Shown in pieces: positions 56,918 to 64,000 of a stretch of DNA of 64,000 bases. Source of the stretch: Paramacrobiotus metropolitanus (lineage: Eukaryota; Tardigrada; Eutardigrada; Parachela; Macrobiotidae). Positions within the stretch are counted from its first letter, which is position 1; each line of letters begins with the position of its first letter. The stretch lies in contig NW_026570237.1 in the NCBI RefSeq assembly GCF_019649055.1, forward strand, positions 620,001 to 684,000. The letters are read 5' to 3'. Position numbers and translations under genes: made by a program. The notes under the pieces were generated by a model that saw only the letters and a program-made list of their open reading frames with translations, made no database searches and had not been told where the DNA came from.

Positions 56918-58006
56918 TTAAAATTCAGCATCTGACGTAAATGTATGGTTTAATTCTTGCATCTTGCTTCCTACATGCGCTCTGCGGTATTCCGAGACAC
57001 GACGCTCAAAAAAGTTGCTTTTGCCTTCAAGCGAGATGTTTTCCATAAATGGTAACGGGTTAGGTGTGTTAAATATGGCATCCACTTCTAGCATTCTTAA
57101 GAGTACATCAGCTACAAACTGCACGTAGCGTTTCATGATGGTCGAGTTGAGGCCGCGAAGGGGATGAGAAAATGCGTTTTCCCAAAATCTTGATTCGATT
57201 TCTACCGCCTCCTGTACCATCTCAGTGATTTTTTCCGTTGGCACTTTGTATTGCAAATGACGGTAGAGCCAACAAGCGAATTCCACGTGCTGCGACTCGT
57301 CGCGCGCAATAAGTTCATTACTAAAGGTCAACCCTGGCAGGAGACCGCGGTTCTTAAACCAGTAAATAACCGCAAACGCTCCGCAAAAAAACAGCATTTC
57401 TACGCAGGCAAATGCAACTAAACGTTCGCTGAATGAACGTTCTCGACGGTCTCTGATGTACCGAGTTGCCCATTGCGCTTTTTCAGCCACATTTTTATTG
57501 TTGATAATTGCTTGCAGCAGCTGTAACCGTTGACTACTGTCTTGGACGTAGGTTATAATAAGTAGCGAATAGGTTTCGCTGTGTATGTTTTCCATGAAGA
57601 TTTGATACGCATAAAATGCCCTTATCTCTGGACTTTGTATTTCTGTTAGAAAATTCTCCGCTAGATTTTCCATCACTAATCCGTCCGAAGCAGCAAAAAA
57701 TGCTAGCACATTACAAATTAGAGTTTTTTCGTGGTCTAGAAGGGATGGCCACTGTCGAACGTCATGCGCGAAGTTGATCTCTTCAGGCGTCCAAAAACAG
57801 GCCACGGCCTTTTTATAGAGCTCCCAGGCTTCATCCAGTTCTATTGGAAATAACACATATCTTTTCCATGATGACTGAAGAATGGGCTCACCTGCTGCTC
57901 CTGCAGCAGTTACTATATTGCTGCTTGTTTCATCCTCATCGTCACCGAGAGTGCGGCCATTAGGAGGACACCTGTTGTCACTTAGATCAGCGGTAGCAGC
58001 ATGCAT
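56918..58006 (-). CDS. Ribonucleotide reductase small subunit (class I, R2)
   Basis: 362 residues from ATG 58006, the usual R2 length. Di-iron ligands are visible: Asp108 (FFAASDG), Glu139 and His142 (FMENIHSE), Glu203 (CVEMLFF), and Glu237 with His240 (ARDESQH). The radical Tyr is Tyr146 (HSETYSLL). The C-terminus ends SDAEF, like the R1-binding tail of eukaryotic R2. The enzyme makes deoxyribonucleotides with a large subunit that is not in this window. The frame is intact. A TATATAA on the minus strand lies about 53 bases before the ATG. R2 genes are common in large DNA viruses but not typical of Polinton-like elements. Cellular origin is possible. Confidence 0.93.
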   Translation of the reverse strand: MHAATADLSDNRCPPNGRTLGDDEDETSSNIVTAAGAAGEPILQSSWKRYVLFPIELDEAWELYKKAVACFWTPEEINFAHDVRQWPSLLDHEKTLICNVLAFFAASDGLVMENLAENFLTEIQSPEIRAFYAYQIFMENIHSETYSLLIITYVQDSSQRLQLLQAIINNKNVAEKAQWATRYIRDRRERSFSERLVAFACVEMLFFCGAFAVIYWFKNRGLLPGLTFSNELIARDESQHVEFACWLYRHLQYKVPTEKITEMVQEAVEIESRFWENAFSHPLRGLNSTIMKRYVQFVADVLLRMLEVDAIFNTPNPLPFMENISLEGKSNFFERRVSEYRRAHVGSKMQELNHTFTSDAEF

Positions 58007-58359
58007 TGCTAACAGACTAAATTTGATGCCTTGAAATAAAAGCAGATGTACAGTGTATTATATAGCAATCTGCGGTAATTACAGTGGAACAACATTATCA
58101 CGCAACCATTACTTGATAAAGATCTGTCTGTCTGCCTGCCTGCCTGTATATGTCCGCCCTTAGTATCAAGCAGATGCAGATTTTTCGTAATATTTTAAGG
58201 TTTAAAAAGCCCTGCACGCTGACGATTCTAAAGTTAGTTAGTCAGTCAGTCAGTCAGTCAGTGAGTTATTCTTTTTCGAATCTTCTCATAACGCGTAGTT
58301 GGAAATTTTAATCACCTTTTTCAAGTGTGATCTTCAGCCTTTATTAGATTTGTTGCGGA
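58007..58359. promoter_or_regulatory. Divergent promoter region with short tandem repeats
   Basis: TATATAA on the minus strand at 58065-58059 faces the reductase gene. TGCC repeats lie at about 58130-58147 and a TCAG array (about six units) at about 58236-58262, before the plus-strand Q/H-rich gene. Confidence 0.5.
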
Positions 58360-59832
58360 ATGGCTTCGTCACAGTGTCCGAATGCATTTTCTATCACAGC
58401 AGCCGCCGCCCCCGCCGCAGCCGTTCTTACCAGCCAAGTGTCTCAACAGCCACCACCACCACCACCAGCAGCACACGATCGTCAAGTGATGGGCCGCATT
58501 ATGACTCAACAATCACACCTTTATCAGGAACAACAGCCGACATCATCAGGAGCTAATACAACAACAACAACCTATCTTGCCTTGCTACCGTTCCAAGCAG
58601 CACCACCAGCAGCCGCAACAGCGGATTCCCAGACGATGACGGTGACTACGACAGGGATTACACCAACGATGACTAACACCATGACCACCACATCTCCGCT
58701 AAGTTTCCTTCACCAACAGCGTCAGCAGAATCAACTACGGCAGCAGCAGCATTTTGGGCCGTATCCTCAGGCCACCGGCAGCTATTCTATTGCATCCAAT
58801 AACTCTACTACCGTTGCTGACAATGTGACCTTAGAAACGAACGGTAAGAGTAATGATTCGACATTTTCTGTTACGTTTAACTGCTTTTTCTTCTAAGTCG
58901 GGCAGATTGCACCATTTCTTAAAATCTGTGATAACAAAAACAAGTACTTATGTCGGTGTATGATTATCCTAGACATATCTCCACCGCTGAACAGTCATCT
59001 CCACCACGCATCGATTCTGAACGAATTTCTCGTTAATGCTCACCAGCAGCAGCAAAGCATTCCAACAAATAATAGCAACCCGTTTGTCAGCCATCATCAT
59101 CCTCAAAAAAACGACTGCCAGCACCCGCGACGTTTTCACGAAGCTCCTGTCTGGGTTCCCCCGCTCGCTTTATCAGAACATGTACTGCCGCAGCCACCGC
59201 CGCTGGCCAGGTATTCCACATCTCTGCCAGGTCAGCAACAGCCACATTACTACCATAATTACTCAGTGTCGCAGCAGCAGCAGCAGCAGCAATCACCACT
59301 ACATACGGTAGGGAATTTTAACAACCAGCCTGTCTACACTGTTGACATGACTTTCCCACAAGAGCAACTACAGCAGCAGCAGCGACAGCAGCAGCAACAT
59401 CCGTGCCCATATGTTATGCTGAATTTCGATAAAACCGCTTCGCGACTGTCCGAATACGTGCCAGACACTCCACTTACAGCTAAGCCATACTTGGATCCTG
59501 TCGGCCATTTTAACCAACTGGGTAGAGTACGCGAAGCGCGGCGCGTAATTAATGACCTGCAGCACTCTGTTCTTAATCCCAATACTACTACCAAGGCTGA
59601 ATGGAGTGTTATTATGGAAGCAATGAAGACGTTCTACGTAGTCGCCGCAAAAGAATATCTTGACTCGCATCCCACTTACAAGAATAATTTTGCGGCAATC
59701 ATTGCAGAAATAGCTTCGCGAATACGATCAGAAATCCGTCAACACCAGCAGCAGCAGGAGCAAAACCATCATAACGAGATTTTCAATCTGGAGGCGGTAC
59801 GAGCAGCGAAGCGTAAACGAGACGACTATTAA
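58360..59832 (+). CDS. Gln/His/Pro-rich protein, two exons, unrecognised
   Basis: Exon 1 58360-58843 and exon 2 58973-59832 join in phase across a 129-base intron (GTAAGA...ATCCTAG), giving about 447 residues. The N-terminal 330 or so residues are low complexity (Gln, His, Pro, Thr, Ser runs encoded by CAG/CAA/CCA repeats). The C-terminal 110 residues are ordered: 'VGHFNQLGRVREARRVIND' and 'KAEWSVIMEAMKTFYVVAAKEYL', then a coiled Gln-rich helix and a basic end (AAKRKRDDY) that may be a nuclear signal. No family is recognised. The position between the reductase and kinase genes suggests an early or regulatory role, but this is inference. Confidence 0.6.
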
Positions 59833-59970
59833 CATAGCCCGCCTACGCCCGCCTCCTTGATGCACCTGCTTATATGTGCTTTGTGACAACCACACCACCA
59901 CCACCACCACCACCAATTTAAACCGTCTGTTCCGCTCATTTACGCACGCAAACAGTTGGAAGTAATCATA
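59833..59970. promoter_or_regulatory. Promoter region of the thymidylate-kinase-like gene
   Basis: CCCGCCTACGCCCGCCTCC (59837-59855) repeats the GC-box-like motif seen at 48.7 and 55.9 kb. A CTTATATG (59868-59875) may be the TATA. A (CCA)n run lies at about 59891-59912. Confidence 0.45.
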
Positions 59971-60711
59971 ATGTCAACGTCTACGTCTGTCGTTGATGCT
60001 GCTAATAGTATTACCCAAACTCCATTTCTCGTGGTGTTTGAAGGGATCGCCGGGTCGGGAAAATCTTCACACTGCTCTCTCCTAGCATCTAGCCTTATTC
60101 AAGAAGGATATCAAGTTTCCCATTACAGTTTTCCCTACTTCTCTTCCTCCTGTAAGCAGCCCTTCTTTACCGACGCAAAACAGCCGTGTTTGGCGCCTGC
60201 CTTGAATTCGGCCTTATCATCCATTTGTCATTTTCGATCTGCATCCACTTATCTTATATTAGCTGCCAATAGAGGACTACTTAATGAAGCAATCAAGAGT
60301 GATCTTGCTGACGGGAAAATTGTGCTCGTAGAAAAATACCTGCTATACGACCTAGCCCATGGATTAGCACGTGGCCACACTTTAGAGTGGATGGAGAACA
60401 TTGAAAAAAGTGTATCCAACATCACACCAAACATCACCTTTTATTTAGACCTCCGGCCCATGGAAGCGCTACGGCGTATGCTTCGCTCACGCTGCCCTTC
60501 TATTGACCAGAGTGTTAATACAGTTGTTGATGACTATGGTAAAGTTTGTTCCGCATATCAATTGTTATTATCTCAAAATAATCACTCATGCAGTTGTTTC
60601 TATGTGCCTGCTACATTGTGCTGTGAGTTATTGTCACGCAACATCCTGAAAATTTTTCGGGAAGTGTATAATGAGAACAGTAAACCGCTTGATGTAACCA
60701 ATATTCTTTAA
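59971..60711 (+). CDS. Thymidylate-kinase-like nucleotide kinase
   Basis: The ATG is 59971, giving about 246 residues. The P-loop FEGIAGSGKSSH lies near residue 23. 'VEKYLLYDLAHG' stands where thymidylate kinases have the DRY motif. 'TPNITFYLDLRPMEALRRM' and 'RSRCPSIDQ' match the LID-proximal region. The Asp-Arg-Tyr change to Glu-Lys-Tyr is unusual, so substrate specificity (dTMP or a nucleoside) is open. It acts in pyrimidine deoxynucleotide supply, together with the reductase subunit upstream. It overlaps no neighbour, and the frame is intact. Confidence 0.8.
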   Translation: MSTSTSVVDAANSITQTPFLVVFEGIAGSGKSSHCSLLASSLIQEGYQVSHYSFPYFSSSCKQPFFTDAKQPCLAPALNSALSSICHFRSASTYLILAANRGLLNEAIKSDLADGKIVLVEKYLLYDLAHGLARGHTLEWMENIEKSVSNITPNITFYLDLRPMEALRRMLRSRCPSIDQSVNTVVDDYGKVCSAYQLLLSQNNHSCSCFYVPATLCCELLSRNILKIFREVYNENSKPLDVTNIL

Positions 60712-60827
60712 TCAGAAAAACGAATAAACGCATGCAAGCAAAACTGAGCATTTTTCTTGCGATGATATTGTACCTTCAACAGCAAACTAAAACACGCATG
60801 CAGCATAAAACACTTGATTTATGTCTT

Positions 60828-62422
60828 TTACAACACATTAATGAAACGTTTATTTTTATCTATTTGAAAAATACGAGGTTGTTCATAGAAAACCAGCAGC
60901 TCAATCGGCTCCTTTAGAGGTGTTGCAAATTTAAGTTCCAGTCTAGCCATTTGTCTCCGCTCAACAGGTATATCATCTGTATTATGATTGGGTGTGAGGT
61001 CAAACGGAAAAATGCTCTGTAAAAAAGAATTTACCGTGGCGACAGTTACTTATTACAATGTGAAATTCGAACTCACCGTTCCGTATCGCAACTCCAGATA
61101 AGACGTATCGGAAGAACATGCATAGTCACGATTGCCTAGTTGGCAAGCTAATGCAGTGTACAGCAAAGCGTAATATCCGTTCTTAAAGTCCGTCTTATAG
61201 CTGTAAATTTGATTATCTACAACTAAGCTTATCTCTTCTAGATCAAAATGTTGGAAATTTAACGGGTTTTTCTGGTAGTTGCCCAAATAGGCGTCGTGCG
61301 TTACCATAGCAAATATTAAACGATTTGGCACCTTCTCTGTACCAAAAAGTTATCGATTGTATACAGTCGCTGTCCTGGGGTAAGAGCGCGAGTTCGTACG
61401 TCCGTTGCAGCATACATTTTGTAGATGGCCGGGGCCGTGGATAGTCTTTTTTGAATTTGGTCATTTAATTTAGCCGACAGTTTAACGTAACGGGTGAGTA
61501 AACGCATATCCAGTATGTTTAGAAAATAATTAGGGTCAATGTCGCCCGACATCAAATAGAATGCAGGGTTTCGTTTGAATAATCTGATTCGGATAGAAAT
61601 TTCAGGAAGCAGGTAGTTGTCAAGGTGAAACAATTCATGCATAATTTTTCCTAACATTTCGAAAGGTCGGCCTTCTTTTGTTATGTTGTAGCGCGCTGTT
61701 AAACCTTCGTTGGTTTCCGCATTCAATACATCGAAACTGTCTAAACTATTCTGGGGTTGTACGCGACTTAGGCGGTCTTTAAACCACATTACATTTCGCA
61801 AGAGGTTTTTTTTCACGCCGCGGGAATAGTTCAGTAAAGTATGAAAATATGCTTTATACCCGTAATTAGCGTAACTGACAATGAAAGGTGTACCGTTCAG
61901 TTCAATTTCTACACGCTCAAAGCAGAGATAGAAAAGGAGATTAACGGGTGCGGCATCGCGGATTCCTATGTCGCTTAATTTATTTGCGTAATGCTGTCTC
62001 TGGCTTTCATCCAACCCTGACACTATATTGGCAATTACTGGATCATCCAGTGGATTTTCCGTGTAGTGTGTTTGCTTTAGCGACTGCAGCTGCTGCGGCT
62101 GCCCCTGACCAGCCACGGGCGCTTGTGGCTGAGCTGATTCAGAAGCGTCCACTTTGGTAGTCGCTGCTTTAATTTTACCTAATGGTTTTGTGCTGTCACG
62201 CCCAAGAATTTGGCAGCGCATGTACAACATCGTATCGGCTAAATCTAAATAATATTCCGTAGATGGTATCAGAAATTCAATTATTTCTGAATTATTGACA
62301 ACCTGGTTCAGCGGTAAAATTTCCATGGTATGACTGCCCTCAATGGTTGACTGTGATACCGGAGGGTCAAACAACTGCAGTTCATCGGGAAATTTTTCGA
62401 TAGTCGCTTGCTGCTTCGCCAT
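60828..62422 (-). CDS. Major capsid protein, double jelly-roll (adintovirus/Polinton type)
   Basis: Exon 1 starts at ATG 62422 and runs to 61077; exon 2 is 61016-60828. The intron (61076-61017) is 60 bases, GTGAGT...TTTTTTACAG. N-terminal motifs fit hexon-like capsid proteins of adintoviruses: 'FLIPSTEYYLDLADTMLYMR', then 'APVNLLFYLCFERVEIELNG' and 'YANYGYKAYFHTLLNYSRG'. The middle has 'KNPLNFQHFDLEEISL', and exon 2 has 'FPFDLTPNHNTDD' and 'ARLELKFATPL', the usual ending. A one-base frame change lies near 61335. About 510 residues in all. The family forms pseudo-hexameric capsomers of an icosahedral shell. A Gln/Pro-rich insert at about residues 95-125 is unusual. Confidence 0.88.
61017..61076 (-). 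other. 60-base intron in the major capsid gene
   Basis: On the minus strand: GGAACG|GTGAGT at 61077/61076 and a TTCTTTTTTACAG acceptor at 61017. The intron carries stop codons in the capsid frame, and the conserved capsid C-terminus resumes in phase after it, so it must be spliced for a full-length protein. Confidence 0.8.
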
Positions 62423-62442
62423 AATATTTGTTAAAATTATTA

Positions 62443-62720
62443 TTAGATCAGTGAAGCTAATGTCTTTCCCCGAGTAATTTTTTGAAATAATCCCGTTCGA
62501 ATTGCTCTTTTATTACGTCGTCTCCGTCGTCCCGCTCGTCTTCTGCGTCGAAAAGATTTGCCTATGACCGTTGACTGCACAATAGTCCGTTTAATGACAC
62601 GATTTCCTCGCCGTCGTCGTACTCGTCGTCGTCGTCGTCTATTCGTCGTCGTCGTATGTCCCGCCGTTTTTAATAGTGTTTAAAGCGTAAGAACGCGAGT
62701 ACAAGACTCTACTTTTGCAG
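62443..62720 (-). CDS. Arg-rich core-like ORF, start not resolved
   Basis: A minus-strand frame rich in Arg runs of five or six ending at TAA 62445-62443 ('GRRRRRNKRAIRTGLF' and 'ITRGKTLASLI' at the end). A short, very basic protein between the major capsid and penton genes fits a virion core protein that condenses DNA, like the pX/pVII-type proteins of adenoviruses and adintoviruses. The frame has no in-frame ATG. The ATG nearest the TATA box (62750-62748, 3' of TATATAAA on the minus strand at 62758-62751) is in another frame. Either a splice or another frame break lies in between. The opposite strand and other frames here are low-complexity. Confidence 0.45.
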
Positions 62721-62962
62721 AATGAACACTTACTGTCGCACTTTATTCATTTTATATAGTAGTAGCAGCAGCAGCAGCAGCATCAACAACTTACAAGTTC
62801 TTCAACAATCCTCGCGTTCTTCAACTTACAAGTTCTTCAACTTACAGAACCACGCCCACATTGTTCTTACGAGAAAAAAATTAAATTGCGTTCTTTCTAA
62901 GTTTCTTTTCGACATCAACTGTCACTTTTGCGTACATTACGGAAAAGATTCCACGAACACAC
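62721..62962. other. Intergenic between core-like and penton genes
   Basis: Contains an AGC microsatellite (62762-62781) and two copies of TTCAACTTACAAGTTCTTCAAC-type sequence (about 62783-62805 and 62818-62840). TATATAAA lies on the minus strand at 62758-62751. Confidence 0.5.
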
Positions 62963-63869
62963 CTACACAGATGTGGACTCGTTGAGCTTGCATTTTCGAT
63001 AATGGAGAACCACTGCCGATTCCCCAAGCGCGTCTTCTTTCCATTGCATTTTCCAGTCAGTCTGTAGCTGAATAAATGGGTTCGCTTTGGAGAACCAATT
63101 ATGCACAGGAAGGTAAATTCGTGTGGCAGGTTCGTATCCCTTCTCCAGTTCGGCCGGGGTTATCATAGCGAGTAAGTTTTCTGCCCGACTGCCAAACGCT
63201 GCAGGGATAATGTGACTCAGTGTTAGCAGAACCTGTCGTCGTCCGCGTGCAGGATCAACCAAGAGACGATGGCGTGCAAGGCGTGTATCGCTGTACTTGG
63301 GAAAATTTTGATCGTGTACGTAAGACGTGAGAACGTGTTGCCGCATAACTCCATTAGAATCGTCATAGGTCAATCCGAGTGCCGCGCAGAGTAGATTACC
63401 GCGGTTTACAATCTGTATTTCGTCATTCTCACTGAACCAATAAAGTCTTCCATCAATTAACTGGATCTGCGGTCTGGTGGCCCAAGCACACGCCGCTCCA
63501 CTTCCTGTCAGTATCGCATCAACAGCTTTTGCAAGAGCGGCAATCAGATCTGCAGGCGATTTTTCGAAATCTGATTCCGCTAAAAACCCATCAAGGTATA
63601 CTTCGCAGGAATCTGCTTGACTCTTGTAATAGATTGTCAGCTGCCTTTGCTCAGGCGGAATTTTGGACAATTTTGCGGAGGAATAAGCCCGTACGAGAGC
63701 CACTTCCCACGGCTGCTCTAACTCCTTGTAGGACAGCAGCGGCAGCTGAATCTTATTTGAGAAATTCGTTGCCGTATTGTGCAGGACCGTAGCGCCATAC
63801 GCTGGTGAAGCTCCGCTGTGCAGCACCACATAATATCCATTTTCCATCATCTTCGCGTTCAGGTTACAG
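62963..63869 (-). CDS. Penton-like minor capsid protein
   Basis: The first ATG of the frame is 63850, giving about 295 residues. A TTCGTTGCAG acceptor directly upstream (exon start about 63869) suggests a 5' intron and an untranslated or short first exon beyond it. The N-terminus 'YYVVLHSGASPAYGATVLHN' followed by 'NFSNKIQLPLLSYKELEQPW' and 'EVALVRA' is the conserved start of penton-like proteins of adintoviruses and Polintons, single jelly rolls that fill the icosahedral vertices. The order on the minus strand is penton, core-like, major capsid, so these may be expressed late and together. The frame is intact. Confidence 0.75.
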
Positions 63870-64000
63870 TCTGCAACGAATAACAATCAATTCAAATTTT
63901 TTGAAAGACCCATTATTAACACTACAAAAACAACCTGGCCAAAGATAAATCTTCTTGATAGAACTGCGACGCGCGATTTCCGTCTCGTACTGGTTGCCCA
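63870..64000. other. Upstream of the penton gene, element continues past the edge
   Basis: No ORF. Pyrimidine-rich on the minus strand before the acceptor at 63870. The virus-like element is not closed within the window. Confidence 0.5.

Overview
The window looks like nuclear DNA of a small-genome invertebrate animal. Genes are split by very short GT-AG introns (mostly 44-130 bases). The DNA carries an animal-type LTR retrotransposon with an envelope-like gene, a non-LTR retrotransposon tail, a Helitron remnant and short inverted-repeat elements. I cannot name the species. Many ORFs begin only at TTG, CTG or GTG, so I give the first ATG where that matters.

Region 1 (1-31.9 kb) is mostly decayed sequence. 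It contains Helitron-like and transposase-like scraps (83-289, 4181-4462, 22.97-23.34 kb), a foldback element (5330-5692), a truncated non-LTR retrotransposon (10.53-11.29 kb) and a full Ty3/gypsy-type element with 425-bp LTRs, a CCGG target duplication, gag, pol and env (12121-20203). It also has USP-like exons (20.6-21.1 kb) and a 1.1-kb TA-flanked element (29401-30503). The LTR element sits inside what was probably a coding exon.

Region 2 (32-38 kb) holds host-like spliced genes on the minus strand. One is a Ulp1/SENP SUMO protease with its catalytic H, D, Q and C residues spread over consecutive exons. The other is an ATAD2-like AAA ATPase whose Walker A motif is split by an intron. A cluster of hairpins lies at 39.4-39.6 kb.

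Region 3 (40.6-47.0 kb) has two intact-looking plus-strand spliced genes. The first is an SGNH-hydrolase-like protein with a coiled-coil tail. The second is an eight-exon gene with only phase-0 introns that fuses a KDM6-like JmjC dioxygenase domain to an OTU cysteine protease.

Region 4 (47.4 kb to the window end) is a virus-like block of the Maverick/Polinton-adintovirus kind. It has a protein-primed family B DNA polymerase, FtsK/HerA-type packaging ATPase, double-jelly-roll major capsid protein, penton-like minor capsid protein and Arg-rich core-like ORF. Around these sit genes unusual for that group: ribonucleotide reductase small subunit, thymidylate-kinase-like protein, two BIR proteins, a glycoprotein-like ORF, a PC4-like DNA-binding protein and a Q/H-rich spliced protein. 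Genes for DNA replication, nucleotide supply, packaging and capsid therefore lie together, with BIR proteins that could block host cell death. The capsid and polymerase genes each contain a clear 60-base intron. The polymerase, ATPase, capsid and JmjC-OTU genes each carry one single-base frame break, which means either early decay or residual assembly indels. The element runs past the right edge, so an integrase, protease and terminal repeat may lie outside.
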